From Spirosoma foliorum (GTDB lineage: Bacteria; Bacteroidota; Bacteroidia; Cytophagales; Spirosomataceae): DNA of 64,000 bases. This document shows positions 8,208-18,266 of the stretch, piece after piece. The notes under the pieces are model-generated. The model saw only the letters and a program-made list of their open reading frames with translations, had not been told where the DNA came from and did not search any database. The stretch covers positions 2,555,001-2,619,000 of the forward strand of contig NZ_CP059732.1 of the NCBI RefSeq assembly GCF_014117325.1, given 5' to 3'. The stretch's first letter is position 1, and every line of letters starts with the position of its first letter. The position numbers were made by a program, and so were the translations under genes.

Positions 8208-8925
8208 TACTTGGATCGTAAATACGGTCCCGGTTCCAGGTTATATTCTCCCTCAAAATTTTAGCAGGGTTGCCGCCAACAATTATACCGTCCTGATTAA
8301 ATGATTTTGTTAATACCGATCGGGTGGCTACGATTGAGTCTTTTCGAACACGGACTCCTTTCAATATGCTGCAGTGGGCAGCAACCCAAACATGATCTTC
8401 GATGATCACATCTTTGGCATAGTTAATTCGTCGCTGGGTTGCGGCATCTAGTATTGAGTGTGAATCCCCAGTACGTATATCAATATCATACGCTAATAAG
8501 CAGCCTTTGCCGATCTGGACGGCGGAGCCAGGTTCTGTAACCGCAACATGCACATCTTCAATTTCGGTTCGTTCGCCAATACTGATTTCTCCCCGTTCGT
8601 CTTCGATCCAGAGACTGCCTCCCTTATTGAACCGCACCTGTTTAGCAATAAAAATACGATTTTCATTGCCTCTGATGTAGAACGTGACCCCGTTAAGCCG
8701 AGCTCCTTCTTCTACGATAATGATGTTATTGCTGCCGACAATATCAACCACGCAGTTTACGCAAAAGGCGGAGAGAGCAACCGTGATTCTGTTTTGTTTG
8801 CCCCGAATCTTTTTCGTTAACGTTAGCTTCAGCAACGATCCCGTTTGAATCACCAGGGCTAGCTTTACTAACATCGGGTGTTGCTTGATAAATGCCTTGA
8901 TTCGCTGTTTCATTCGGGGGGGCAA
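8173..8925 (-). CDS. Left-handed beta-helix acyltransferase
   Basis: 250-residue protein with imperfect hexapeptide repeats (IGERTEIEDVHVAV, IGKGCLLAYDIDIR) and the late conserved segment HVWVAAHCSILKGVRV, as in WcaF/Vat-type O-acetyltransferases. The N-terminus carries a short basic and hydrophobic stretch. It is the last gene of the minus-strand polysaccharide operon, 15 bases after the family 2 glycosyltransferase, and probably acetylates a sugar of the repeat unit. Its 3' end overlaps a palindromic element. Confidence 0.83.
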   Translation of the reverse strand: MPPRMKQRIKAFIKQHPMLVKLALVIQTGSLLKLTLTKKIRGKQNRITVALSAFCVNCVVDIVGSNNIIIVEEGARLNGVTFYIRGNENRIFIAKQVRFNKGGSLWIEDERGEISIGERTEIEDVHVAVTEPGSAVQIGKGCLLAYDIDIRTGDSHSILDAATQRRINYAKDVIIEDHVWVAAHCSILKGVRVRKDSIVATRSVLTKSFNQDGIIVGGNPAKILRENITWNRDRIYDPSMTPMGSNVCRK

Positions 8926-8940
8926 TTAAATGGGGTAGTT

Positions 8941-9813
8941 TTAGCGCATTTTTCGCAGAATGTAGCCACCAAAAATGCGAGCCAGATCGAATGAGAAATA
9001 GAGCGGCATGATCGGCGCGTGAATTCGGGCGAAGTGATACCGTGTGTTGAGGTTTAAAGGCGAACGGATCGTAAATAAAGCTTCCCAGAACTGGCGTAGC
9101 GAGGTCGTTTTGTTGTAGATCAAGCCGGTTGCGTCAGCATGTTCAAAGACTACACAATCGGTGGCAATAACTAAAGGGAAACCGGCTTTTCGGGCGCGTA
9201 TTGAAAAATCAAGATCGGCCATGTGGTGCCGAAAGTGGGTTTCATCGAATAGCCCAATTTTAGTAAAGACGATTTTGGGAATCAATAGGCCACGACCGGG
9301 CAAACAGTCTGTAGGCAAGTAAAGCGGACCTTTGGCTAACGTTGCGTACTGCTGATGAAAGCGGCTTTGGGCCACGTCTCGTATCTTGGCGAATGCCATG
9401 TCCAACTCTGTTCCGGCATATAGCAGACGGTTCGGGTCCTGACTATCAATGGATATTGAACCGATCAGGCAGGGGCGGTTTGTGTTGAACGCCTTCAATA
9501 AATTGGTTAAGTAATCGGGGCCTACTTCGGTATCGTCATTTAGGGTCAATAGGAAGTCATTTTCAGTAATAGGCAAATTTTTCAGTGCGTATTGAATCCC
9601 TAAATTGGTGCCGCCTGCCCACCAGAGCGAGCCCGTTCCTGTGCAGACAATCACCTCAGGAAATTCAGCGTGAATCATCTCTGCTGTTCCGTCAGTAGAC
9701 CCATCATCAACAACGATTACCGTATGCGCACGCTCTGTTTGCGCGCTCAGGCAGGAAAGACATTTTCGGGTATATTGCTTTCGATTATAAACTGGAATAA
9801 CCACGTAGATCAT
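8941..9813 (-). CDS. Glycosyltransferase family 2
   Basis: 290-residue GT-A enzyme starting MIYVVIPVYNRKQYTRKCLS. Nucleotide-binding motif VVDDGSTDGT is near residue 36, metal site LNDDTEVGPDY near 92, and HHMADLDFSIRARKAGFPL is the usual C-terminal acceptor region; this resembles rhamnosyltransferase-type enzymes. It is 11 bases downstream of the polymerase gene and part of the same operon. Confidence 0.87.
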   Translation of the reverse strand: MIYVVIPVYNRKQYTRKCLSCLSAQTERAHTVIVVDDGSTDGTAEMIHAEFPEVIVCTGTGSLWWAGGTNLGIQYALKNLPITENDFLLTLNDDTEVGPDYLTNLLKAFNTNRPCLIGSISIDSQDPNRLLYAGTELDMAFAKIRDVAQSRFHQQYATLAKGPLYLPTDCLPGRGLLIPKIVFTKIGLFDETHFRHHMADLDFSIRARKAGFPLVIATDCVVFEHADATGLIYNKTTSLRQFWEALFTIRSPLNLNTRYHFARIHAPIMPLYFSFDLARIFGGYILRKMR

Positions 9814-9824
9814 AACTTCAGAGG

Positions 9825-11237
9825 TTATCGTACCGGATACGTTAGATCAGGACTCTCCATTGGGTGTTTATCGAACGGTTCGCCTTCCCGATCGAGGGAA
9901 TCCTCGTCATTGGTATAGCGCGTTGGTCGGGCCCACCGAATCACGAGATGTAAGTAGAATAGCACGCATAACGAGCCCGCTGTTACTGAACTTTGCCCAA
10001 AAGCAGTTAGCATCAACAGCGAAAAAATAACAATAAGCAGAAGCATATTGGATTTCATCTGCGCAGCCAACATGGCATAGGCCACATAGCTGACCATATA
10101 GCCGAAGACCAGCATAATAATCAGCCCGTAGAAATCATAGGCAAAGTATAGTTCCGAAATCAGACCCGTACGAATCCCCATTATATTGTCTGGGTCAAAG
10201 AGAGTCATAAATGTCATGGCACTGTCTTTCATAACCAGGTCAATTTTGTTGATACCCGCTATGTTTAGAATCGCTGAATTAATCAGGTTGGCCAAGGTAC
10301 TGGCGGTGAGGTCGTAACCAGGAATTTCGCCCGGTTTAAATTCATTCACAGCCCGGATATACTCCCGAAATTCGACTCCCATAGGAAGACCTTCTCTGGC
10401 AAATTGGGAAGCTGCACTACTTCCTAATCGTAAGTTCTGTAAACTGATATAAAGTATGGCTGCTCCGAAAACCATACCCACCGATCGAAGATTAATCGTG
10501 AATTTGCCCGCCATAATTTTTTCATAGAAAAAAATAGAAGCAATGGATATGAGCAGGAATAAGCGTTTGCTATCGATTGAGGTAATCAGAATCGCTAGTA
10601 TCGTCATCGAAAGCCAGACTATTTTCTCGGATTTTCGGCTGCTTTTCAGAAAACGGTCGTAGAGCAGGAGTGAGGAAACACAATTGAAGAAGCCAAAATT
10701 ATACACGTAGCCATAGTTGATATGGTACATTTTTTCGGTTACGTCGCTTCCTGAAAAAATGGGGATATACCCTACATTACGAAAGAAGTCGATAAACCAG
10801 ATTAGCGGGAAAAGTAAAAGTGGGTATTCGAACCAGGTCAAATCATTCAAGAGGGGGCGACCTTTTTCGGCTTGCTCTGGCGTGATGGGTGGAATGGTGT
10901 GGTTTACATCGTAGAGGAGCATCCCGATGCTCATGGCAATCAGGAAGAGATTGTAAATGATACACCCTTCATCCATTGAAATGTAATACGGATTAATGGA
11001 GTAGTAGTTTAATATTTTGAGCTCTCCAAGGTGGAGCCACAATATCCAAAAGGTCAGGAAGGTTTTGGTAAAGCGATTCTTTAAGTGGAATAAGATGAAG
11101 ATGGGGACAATTAATAAGGTATGGCTCAGGAAAGATGGATAGATAAAATACTCATTGTAGTTGAATACAGCCCGGTATAGGAGCGGTGTTAGCTGGGCTG
11201 CCAGACAACAAACGATGATCAGAAGATACTTTTTCAT
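9825..11237 (-). CDS. Wzy-like polysaccharide polymerase
   Basis: 470-residue integral membrane protein with about eleven or twelve hydrophobic segments and a large soluble loop in the second half, matching the O-antigen/oligosaccharide repeat-unit polymerase type. Sequence is weakly conserved in this family, so the call rests on topology and on neighbours: Wzx flippase, initiating transferase, Wza and Wzc in the same operon. The ATG overlaps the stop of the upstream acetyltransferase by 4 bases (11234-11237). Confidence 0.78.
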   Translation of the reverse strand: MKKYLLIIVCCLAAQLTPLLYRAVFNYNEYFIYPSFLSHTLLIVPIFILFHLKNRFTKTFLTFWILWLHLGELKILNYYSINPYYISMDEGCIIYNLFLIAMSIGMLLYDVNHTIPPITPEQAEKGRPLLNDLTWFEYPLLLFPLIWFIDFFRNVGYIPIFSGSDVTEKMYHINYGYVYNFGFFNCVSSLLLYDRFLKSSRKSEKIVWLSMTILAILITSIDSKRLFLLISIASIFFYEKIMAGKFTINLRSVGMVFGAAILYISLQNLRLGSSAASQFAREGLPMGVEFREYIRAVNEFKPGEIPGYDLTASTLANLINSAILNIAGINKIDLVMKDSAMTFMTLFDPDNIMGIRTGLISELYFAYDFYGLIIMLVFGYMVSYVAYAMLAAQMKSNMLLLIVIFSLLMLTAFGQSSVTAGSLCVLFYLHLVIRWARPTRYTNDEDSLDREGEPFDKHPMESPDLTYPVR

Positions 11238-11875
11238 GATCCTGAGTCGGTAGATAGATCTTTCACAAACTGAGCAGGGTTACCCGCCCAGATCTGCCTG
11301 GCTGGAACGCTTTTGGTAACAACGGAACCTGCACCGATTACGGCGTGGTGGCCAATGGTAACTCCTTTCAATATGGTAACGTGAGCGCCAATGAAGGCTC
11401 CGTCCTGAATAAGCACAGGAGCCGTGGCTGCCAGTGCATTGTCGGCATGGCCTGCTCGGATAGTAGCATCCAGACTGTGAAAATCGGTATCGTAAATGAC
11501 CGTGTTGCCACCGATGGTCACGTTGTTGCCAATCGTGATCGACTCGTGGCAGACCAGGGCAGTAGCACTCATGCCCACATGATCGCCGATCTGGATTTTT
11601 CCGCCCAGATTCGCAATGAAAAAACAGGGTTGCTGCCTGCCAATCCGATTGCTATAATTCATCCCATTGATCAATACAAACGACTCACCTACGATCATTA
11701 GACTTCCATCCACAATGTCGATAACCGGAACGCCATAGCTTCTCATACCCTTTCCATAACGTACCCCGTTCAGGTAGAAATGCAGTTGAGTGAGTGCCTG
11801 TTGAGCTACCTGCCAGATTCTCCTTTTTACGAATCGAACACTTCTATAGGCAAGTCGACTAATCCTGAAGAGCAT
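11234..11875 (-). CDS. Hexapeptide-repeat O-acetyltransferase
   Basis: 213 residues with a left-handed beta-helix core: IGDHVGMSATALVCHE, IGNNVTIGGNTVIYDTD, IGAHVTILKGVTIG, and the C-terminal signature ARQIWAGNPAQFVKDL. The catalytic His is likely in the DTDFHSLD segment, as in maltose/virginiamycin acetyltransferases. It overlaps the flippase gene by 17 bases at its start and the polymerase gene by 4 bases at its end, so translation is tightly coupled. Confidence 0.87.
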   Translation of the reverse strand: MLFRISRLAYRSVRFVKRRIWQVAQQALTQLHFYLNGVRYGKGMRSYGVPVIDIVDGSLMIVGESFVLINGMNYSNRIGRQQPCFFIANLGGKIQIGDHVGMSATALVCHESITIGNNVTIGGNTVIYDTDFHSLDATIRAGHADNALAATAPVLIQDGAFIGAHVTILKGVTIGHHAVIGAGSVVTKSVPARQIWAGNPAQFVKDLSTDSGS

Positions 11876-13295
11876 AAACAGCGGGTTTATGGTTTAGTCT
11901 AGTCATAATCTGACGGTATTGTCTCATGCAAACGATCAGCAAATAGCAATTCCAGATCGTACCAGCAATAACGACACTGGTTGCACCCGCATCCGTAAAC
12001 CGAAAAAGCACGTAGTTGAGCGGGAAGTACAGGACAATGCCCGCCAGAGAAGCATGAACGAGTGGCTTGATTTGGCCAACACCGTTGACGAAATAATTGT
12101 AATTGCTCAGAAATATAAAGCTGATTACATAGGCTGTCAGCCAGATGGCCAGGCTGGTTGGAATGTATATTTTAGTCCCAATCCAGACCGAAAATACAGG
12201 CTGAGCTACTACCAGCATGAGTAACGCAAGCCCAGCCGTAGCAACGCAGATCAGGTTGAGCCGTCGAATTGTAGCCTGAATCCAGGCAGTATCCTGTTTG
12301 AGGTAGGCATCCGTAAATGCCGACCAATATGGGGTTATGAAAATGCCGTAAATAAAGGGCAACACACTGAAATACTTGTTCGCGATACTATATGGTGCCA
12401 CGCTATCGGAACCAAGATAATAGGAAATGAAAAGGCCGCCAGACGTGAATACAATAACGCTGATCAGCTGTAGAAAGAAAAACTGGCCACTTACAGTGAT
12501 TAACTTGGGGATTAACGTAACGTCTATGTGTGTAATACCGGGGCCTAATCGCGAATAGGTAGTTCGAAAATAATAGACCGAAACACCACCATACACAAGC
12601 ACGGGCACCACATTATAAATGTGCGCAATGACTAACAACGATTCATGTAATACGATTGATGCGATATAGATTATACTAATAATCAGTAGGTTGACAAAGA
12701 ATAAAATTCCGGCGACCGCTGAAGCTCGTTGATCGGCCAGAAGTATAGAGTTGATTGGTTTTAGCAGAAGCTGTATACTAAAACTGAGTAAGGTATAGGT
12801 AATGATTGTGTTAATAAGCGCAGGTTGATTGCTGTCGATATTGAGCAGAAGTGTCCAGTCCAGGAAAAAATGAATAATGCCGAAGACAACGCAGAGTAAC
12901 AGCGCAACCATGCCCGAAAGGAAATAAAGCGTACTGACATATTTTTTTGCCTGCTCATCGTCGCCGGTATCAAAAAAGAGCATCAGGCTATTTCGCAATC
13001 CATTTCCAAAACTTACATCTACTAAACTGAACCAGCTGGTTAGATAAGTAATAGTCATCCAGATACCAAAATCTTTAACACTTATATACTGAACAGTCAG
13101 GGTAACCGTCAGAAAGCCGATCAAGACACCAGCCCCTTTAAGAAGGATCGACTCGACTATGTTTCGATAGACGATCAGGCTCCGGGCATCAATGCGTTGA
13201 CGAAACGTAGATTTTATCACAAATGGACGTTGATTAATGAAAGTTAAAAAGCATCGGTATTGCTTGAGAACATAGCTACCAGTGTTCGTAGGCAA
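11859..13295 (-). CDS. Wzx-like polysaccharide flippase
   Basis: Membrane protein of the polysaccharide transporter/MOP exporter type with about twelve to fourteen hydrophobic segments; the N-terminal SILLKGAGVLIGFLTVTLTVQY is typical. It would flip lipid-linked repeat units across the inner membrane. The ATG at 13295 overlaps the upstream transferase gene by 52 bases; a GTG at 13220 (VIKSTFRQRI), 24 bases after that gene's stop, is an alternative start that avoids the overlap and leaves the membrane core intact. Confidence 0.83.
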   Translation of the reverse strand: MPTNTGSYVLKQYRCFLTFINQRPFVIKSTFRQRIDARSLIVYRNIVESILLKGAGVLIGFLTVTLTVQYISVKDFGIWMTITYLTSWFSLVDVSFGNGLRNSLMLFFDTGDDEQAKKYVSTLYFLSGMVALLLCVVFGIIHFFLDWTLLLNIDSNQPALINTIITYTLLSFSIQLLLKPINSILLADQRASAVAGILFFVNLLIISIIYIASIVLHESLLVIAHIYNVVPVLVYGGVSVYYFRTTYSRLGPGITHIDVTLIPKLITVSGQFFFLQLISVIVFTSGGLFISYYLGSDSVAPYSIANKYFSVLPFIYGIFITPYWSAFTDAYLKQDTAWIQATIRRLNLICVATAGLALLMLVVAQPVFSVWIGTKIYIPTSLAIWLTAYVISFIFLSNYNYFVNGVGQIKPLVHASLAGIVLYFPLNYVLFRFTDAGATSVVIAGTIWNCYLLIVCMRQYRQIMTRLNHKPAVYALQD

Positions 13296-13903
13296 ATGAG
13301 GGTGTCAAGCATAAATGACGCTTTCTGAATGTAGAATAGATCGTAGCGAACCCGGTGTTTCATCATCAGGTTGTAGCTAATACTACCCCGGCAACCTCGT
13401 ATTTGTGCCAAGCCCGTAATACCAGGGCGAATGCCGTAACGGAGGGGGTAGTTGGGTAATGTATGCCAATATTCGGCGTCCAGGCTAAGCGGGTGGGGAC
13501 GTGGTCCAACCAAGCTCATGTCGCCCATCAACACGTTTAAAAATTGCGGCAGCTCATCCAAGTTTGTCCTACGAAGAATGCGCCCAAGCGGGGTTACGCG
13601 AGGATCATTTTTAGCCGCTGGCAAAAAAGCATCTTTCGATGTATACATCGTCCGGAATTTTAAGCATCGAAACGGCTGCCCATTTCGACCGGAGCGAAGT
13701 TGTACAAAAATGACTGGTCCCGGCGACGTAAGCACAATAGCTATTCCGATAAGCGGAATTAACCAGCTTAGAAAAAGGAGAGTAATCAGACTACTCATTA
13801 CCAGATCGAATACCCGTTTCGTGGAATAACGAACCGAATACGTTGCCAGAAGCTGGGCTTTACGTTGCTCAACCCCCTGGGATTTAACTGCCTCGGAGAC
13901 CAT
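13244..13903 (-). CDS. Initiating sugar-phosphate transferase (WcaJ/RfbP C-terminal type)
   Basis: 219 residues: one N-terminal membrane segment (about 35-57), then the bacterial sugar transferase domain with LKFRTMYTSKD, RRTNLDELPQFLNVL and MSLVGPRPHP, all diagnostic for enzymes that load the first sugar-1-phosphate on undecaprenyl phosphate. It lacks the multi-span N-terminal half of full-length WcaJ, as is common in PglC-like short forms. It commits sugar to the pathway encoded by the surrounding operon. Confidence 0.9.
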   Translation of the reverse strand: MVSEAVKSQGVEQRKAQLLATYSVRYSTKRVFDLVMSSLITLLFLSWLIPLIGIAIVLTSPGPVIFVQLRSGRNGQPFRCLKFRTMYTSKDAFLPAAKNDPRVTPLGRILRRTNLDELPQFLNVLMGDMSLVGPRPHPLSLDAEYWHTLPNYPLRYGIRPGITGLAQIRGCRGSISYNLMMKHRVRYDLFYIQKASFMLDTLICLRTLVAMFSSNTDAF

Positions 13904-13914
13904 AGTTGCCGGTT

Positions 13915-16263
13915 TTAGTTTAGGTTGAATCGACTGAGAAATGTCTTCTTTTTCAGGGGTCCTTTGGCCTGATACAAATCGCTTTTGTAGCCACCGTAGC
14001 TGTAATAGCTGGAGGCATCGTTTTGTACGGCGTTGAGTATGACATTGAGTTTATTAAACCGTTTCTCCCGATAAAGGGCTTCCAGCATTCTCAGGCAGTT
14101 TTTGGGTGTTACGTCGTGTCGAACAATATAAAGAGTGGCGTCGGCATGGTTGGCAATCAGTTGCGCGTCGGTGACCAGGCCAACTGGCGGGGCATCAATC
14201 AGAATATAATCAAAGTGTTTTCGTAGCTCGAGAATGAGTTGTTGTAGCCGCGTTCCCGCCAGAATTTCCGATGGATTGGGCGGTAGGGCACCACTGGTAA
14301 TGATAAAATAGTTCGGTTTATCGGGTAAAGCCGTAACAATCTGGCCCAGTGTTGTTTCGCCCGAAAGGTATTCGCTCAGGCCGGGTGCATCGGGTAAATT
14401 AAGGGATTGTCGAAGCCGGGGTTTCCGAAGATCCATTTCCAGAATTACCGTTCGCATCCCGACCAAGGCCAGGCTAGCGCCAAGGTTCAACGATATAAAG
14501 GATTTCCCTTCTCCCTCAATGCTGGACGTGAATAATAGAACCTGGCTACTGTCCTGATTGCTGCGCAGATAGTTTAAGTTCGTCCGTAGCATTCGGATCT
14601 GTTCCGCAATGACGGTGTTACTTCGGTTCGCAACTACAACGGCCTCTGTCTGTCTTTTCTTTATAATCTCACCCAGAATAGGAACGTGCGTACCTTCTTC
14701 GACATCGGAGCGATGCATAACCCGATTATTGACCAGATCATATACGCCCAGAAAAGCGGTTGGCAGCGCCAGACCCGCCAGAGCAAACAGCAGATAAAAT
14801 AAAGACTGGTTTGGCTTAATTGGCTTTTCGTCCGTAAGGGCAGCATCAATAACGCGGGAGTCCGAGATAGCCGATGCGTATGAAACGGCCGTTTCTTCCC
14901 GCTTTCGGAGCAAATAGGTATACAGGTCGTTCTTGATGGCCTGTTGCCGGGTAATGTTCAACAGAATACGTTCTTTGGCAGGAATCGTTTTAATGACACT
15001 CTCTATTTTTCGGTTGTTCGCTAAATATTGCTGCCGGGTCCCTGACAGAATTTCCCGCATCGTGCCAATATTCTCTGAAATATTGGATTTAACCGTCCGA
15101 AGCTGACTATTAACCGTTTGCAGCAATGGGTTTTGCTCAGATGTGGTCCGCATTAACTGATCGCGCTGTGCTTCCAGTTTCATGAACATTTCGAACAGAC
15201 CCAGCAGTGTAGGGTCACTTAACCCTATTGTTGCGGGTGTACCACTGCGATGAGAAGGCTGGCTGCTTACATACTTCTGAATGTCGTTCAGTGCATTGAG
15301 CTGAATAGTTACCTGATTCAGTTCGGTATCGTTTTGCTGCGCGCTTTCCAGAAACCCTTTCGCCTGAATGCCTAAGTCAGTAATTCCCTCCGATGATTTA
15401 TAGTTTTCAACTCCCTTTTCAACCGTTTGCAATTCACCGGATACCAGTTGCAATCGGTCGTCAATAAAATTCAGGGTATTGGAGGCAACCCGGTTCTTAT
15501 CCAATACAGAGGCCTTAGTGTACAAGTCAATCAACCGGTTCAAAATCGCTTCTCCTTTGTCGGGGACGCCCGTTTCAATGGATAGCATAATCACGGTAGA
15601 TGCCTTGCTGGTGGGTTCTGCTTTCAATACGCGCAGAAAATTATTCGTGGTCTGGTTGCGGGGTGATACCTGAATGAGTAATGGCTCGGTGTTAGCAGAA
15701 ACGGCCTGTCGGGGAAAGAATCGCAGGCGTCCCATGGGCGTTTGTATGCTGGTATTAAGCAAATACAGCTTATCGTCGACTTTAATCGAATTGGCGTCGA
15801 TAAACTGAACCGTAAATGGCTTTTTCTGATATAGTGCGTTGGTGGCTTGTTCAATAATAAGTCGAACAGGGGCCTGCTGAAATACTTCCCGCCGACCGTA
15901 AGGGGTATCGTGATAATAGGTTACGTCGAGCCCTAGTTCTCGTACTACCTGATTCATCAGGGTGTGCGATTTGAACACTTCGATCTCGTTCTCAACTATT
16001 TTTTTTGGTGCGAAAATCTCCAGGTCTTTCAGAATATTATCCGAATCGAGCCCTTTCTTCTCGTCCTTTATTAACAAACTACTCTGACTGAGGTAGATTG
16101 GCTGCTTAAACTGTAAGAAAAAATAAGCAGCTAATAGCATCAGCCCAATCGTTAGTAAAAACCAGTACCAGTGGCGGGCATAGCGAAGCAACGTTGCTCG
16201 AAAGTTGCTATCGGCATCCATTACCTGGTAAGGCACATAAGAATAAGTAGATGTATTAGACAT
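13915..16263 (-). CDS. Wzc-like tyrosine autokinase / chain-length determinant
   Basis: 782-residue inner-membrane BY-kinase fused to a polysaccharide co-polymerase. The N-terminal Wzz part has a membrane segment near 35-52 and a long periplasmic coiled coil; the second segment is near 490-510. The cytoplasmic kinase has Walker A in SSIEGEGKSF (about residue 570), Walker A' VILEMDLRKPRL and Walker B YILIDAPPVG. A C-terminal tyrosine cluster (SSYYSYGGYKSDLY) supplies autophosphorylation sites. It works with the outer-membrane export lipoprotein encoded 17 bases upstream and, by inference, with the CpsB-type phosphatase at 4189. Confidence 0.92.
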   Translation of the reverse strand: MSNTSTYSYVPYQVMDADSNFRATLLRYARHWYWFLLTIGLMLLAAYFFLQFKQPIYLSQSSLLIKDEKKGLDSDNILKDLEIFAPKKIVENEIEVFKSHTLMNQVVRELGLDVTYYHDTPYGRREVFQQAPVRLIIEQATNALYQKKPFTVQFIDANSIKVDDKLYLLNTSIQTPMGRLRFFPRQAVSANTEPLLIQVSPRNQTTNNFLRVLKAEPTSKASTVIMLSIETGVPDKGEAILNRLIDLYTKASVLDKNRVASNTLNFIDDRLQLVSGELQTVEKGVENYKSSEGITDLGIQAKGFLESAQQNDTELNQVTIQLNALNDIQKYVSSQPSHRSGTPATIGLSDPTLLGLFEMFMKLEAQRDQLMRTTSEQNPLLQTVNSQLRTVKSNISENIGTMREILSGTRQQYLANNRKIESVIKTIPAKERILLNITRQQAIKNDLYTYLLRKREETAVSYASAISDSRVIDAALTDEKPIKPNQSLFYLLFALAGLALPTAFLGVYDLVNNRVMHRSDVEEGTHVPILGEIIKKRQTEAVVVANRSNTVIAEQIRMLRTNLNYLRSNQDSSQVLLFTSSIEGEGKSFISLNLGASLALVGMRTVILEMDLRKPRLRQSLNLPDAPGLSEYLSGETTLGQIVTALPDKPNYFIITSGALPPNPSEILAGTRLQQLILELRKHFDYILIDAPPVGLVTDAQLIANHADATLYIVRHDVTPKNCLRMLEALYREKRFNKLNVILNAVQNDASSYYSYGGYKSDLYQAKGPLKKKTFLSRFNLN

Positions 16264-16280
16264 AGCGCGGGTGCATTGAC

Positions 16281-17051
16281 TTAACTTCGAGTGAGTAAAA
16301 TGGCGATGAATGACAATGCACTGAGTACAGTTGGGACAATCAGGTAAAAGCGGTCGGCATTTGCTACGCGAGCTTTACCCGGTTCGACATAAACAATATC
16401 ATTAGGGTGCAAATAGTAATAAGGGGAGCGGAAGAGGTCGCGTTGTGTTAAGTCGACTCGGGCAAATGTCTTTTTGCCATTTTCTTCCCGAATAACCAGC
16501 ACATTGTTCCGGCGCCCATAAATAGTAGCATCTCCCGCCAGCCCTATCGCTTCAATTAACGTGACCTGATCATTAGGAATCGTGAAAAGAGCCGGACGAT
16601 TTACTTCACCAAGTACCGAAATACGAAAGTTTAGATTTCGGATATTAACGGTTGGTTCCTTCAGGAAAGGTGTCAATTTCTTTTTAATCAGTGCATTACA
16701 TTCGCTGATGGTCAGATCGGAAACGGTCAGACGGCCAACAAGGGGCAACTCAATATCGCCGGATGGGGTTACCAGATAACCGGCCATTTCGGGTAATCCG
16801 CTGGTATTGGTCTGTTGCTGAGTGCGTACACTAGCTGTGCTGGTAGGTGTATATGGATTAAAGTAAACACTAGCTTCCGGGTTAAGGCTACTAACCTGAA
16901 TCGACAGGACATCCCCCGGTTTTATAGTTGGTATGTAAGCCTCCGCAAGTTGGACACTATTTCGTGCTCCGGCATTGTCTTGAAAATAGACAACTTGCTT
17001 AGACGATACACATCCCATCATATGCCCTAATACTCCCCAGATGGTGAGCAT
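16281..17051 (-). CDS. Wza-like polysaccharide export lipoprotein
   Basis: 256 residues from the ATG at 17051. That start gives a proper lipoprotein signal, MLTIWGVLGHMMGC with the lipid-modified Cys at residue 14; an ATG at 17132 would add 27 residues ahead of it. Then come the polysaccharide export domain (IKPGDVLSIQVSSLNPEA; YLVTPSGDIELPLVGRL) and a soluble-ligand-binding beta-grasp domain (ISVLGEVNRPALF). A C-terminal hydrophobic helix (FYLIVPTVLSALSFIAILL) is typical of Bacteroidota forms. First gene of the minus-strand operon. Confidence 0.9.
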   Translation of the reverse strand: MLTIWGVLGHMMGCVSSKQVVYFQDNAGARNSVQLAEAYIPTIKPGDVLSIQVSSLNPEASVYFNPYTPTSTASVRTQQQTNTSGLPEMAGYLVTPSGDIELPLVGRLTVSDLTISECNALIKKKLTPFLKEPTVNIRNLNFRISVLGEVNRPALFTIPNDQVTLIEAIGLAGDATIYGRRNNVLVIREENGKKTFARVDLTQRDLFRSPYYYLHPNDIVYVEPGKARVANADRFYLIVPTVLSALSFIAILLTRS

Positions 17052-17687
17052 TCTGACTACACGAAGAATTGTTAGACTAAAACTAGTCCAACCGTTCAAA
17101 TAGGGTACTATTCTATTTCGGTAGAAATCCATAAACAGGTCAAAAAACCAAGATTTTATGCCGTCCTAAGACAGTTCTTGGGCAGACTAAATCAAGCTCA
17201 TTCTGGCTGGCTAATTATCAGTAAAAAATACGTGAAACAGCCAGTTTGAGAAAAGAGATTATGATAATTAATAAGCTATTTTTAGCAAAATTTATACCAA
17301 TAAATATCTATCTATGAATAATTGTCTATTTAATAATAAGTTTGTGCTGTGCTCTAATGTATAATAGCTCTTAGACGCTGTTTGGGCGCATAGTCACTGG
17401 CCACTCTACTCAAGGCTACGTAAATTCAGCCGAGTTGGGCAATGTAGTTAGGCGCGAATCTGAACAGTTTTGTGAGCTAGAGAGGATTCAGATTACGATT
17501 GATGAAAACAGGGTGTAAAAGACAATGCACCTCCCTTAATTTCTTAAAAGAGGTGCATTGTAGGGGAATTATATTGATTTCGATTATTACCTATTTGAAG
17601 TTAACGATAGGGTATAAACGTAACTTTTTAGGTTGACAATTCTCGCTTATAGTTGTCGGACTGTTTTGCTGCTAAAGTGGCGAGTAT
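17052..17687. other. Regulatory spacer upstream of the export operon, with one hairpin
   Basis: AT-rich, no believable gene. It should carry the promoter of the wza-wzc operon, but I see no clean TAnnTTTG box. At 17523-17560 there is a hairpin with 11-bp arms (CAATGCACCTC / GAGGTGCATTG) and a 16-base loop, which could end transcripts reading in from either side. Confidence 0.5.
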
Positions 17688-18143
17688 TTATAATGTAGGA
17701 TCGAACTCCAGATTGATATCGGCGTCTTTTCCATCAACTGGAGCCCGCTGGCGAAGGATAAGCTTGTTCTTTGTCAATTGAACAATAGGGAAGTTGCCTT
17801 TAAAACCCGATACATCTACATCGATCGATAAGTTGTCGGTAGCTAATTTCCAGGTGCCACCATTGACAACCGAATTGGATTGCTTTGGATCAAGGGCGCG
17901 TACAGTACCATCGTTTCGAAACTGCATATTTAGGTCATAAAGTACCTGCGTCACCAGGTTTAGACGACTTTTGTTGATGGCCTGTCCGTCGGGAGTCGAT
18001 ACCTGAACGGTTCGCCAATTGTTGGCAACCAGTAAGTCGGTTTGTGAGGATTGGGTAGGAGTGGGGTTGTTGCTATCGGTAGAGCAGTGAGTCAGTGTAA
18101 GCAACAACGTGGTACATACCATCAAAAATCGGAGTGTATTCAT
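17688..18143 (-). CDS. Putative lipoprotein, lipocalin-like
   Basis: 151 residues with a lipoprotein signal (MNTLRFLMVCTTLLLTLTHC, lipid-modified Cys at 20), a Ser/Thr/Asn linker and a small beta-rich domain with alternating strands (MQFRNDGTVRAL, GGTWKLATDNLSIDVDV, KLILRQRA). This pattern fits the small lipocalin-like lipoproteins common in Bacteroidota. No ligand or pathway can be named. Confidence 0.75.
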   Translation of the reverse strand: MNTLRFLMVCTTLLLTLTHCSTDSNNPTPTQSSQTDLLVANNWRTVQVSTPDGQAINKSRLNLVTQVLYDLNMQFRNDGTVRALDPKQSNSVVNGGTWKLATDNLSIDVDVSGFKGNFPIVQLTKNKLILRQRAPVDGKDADINLEFDPTL

Positions 18144-18243
18144 AACGAGATAAAGTCGTTTTATTAGACCTATTTAACGAAATAACGAGCGGTGTTTGCC
18201 AATTCGTTTAGCAACCGGGTCATTTTGCGCCCCTAAAATTCAC

Positions 18244-18251
18244 TAGTTTTG
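18244..18251 (+). promoter_or_regulatory. Possible -7 box upstream of the T9SS cargo gene
   Basis: TAGTTTTG fits the Bacteroidota -7 consensus TAnnTTTG, and a TTG lies at 18225-18227. The spacing of 16 bases is shorter than the usual 19-20, so this is tentative. Confidence 0.3.
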
Positions 18252-18266
18252 GCGAAATTTCAACCC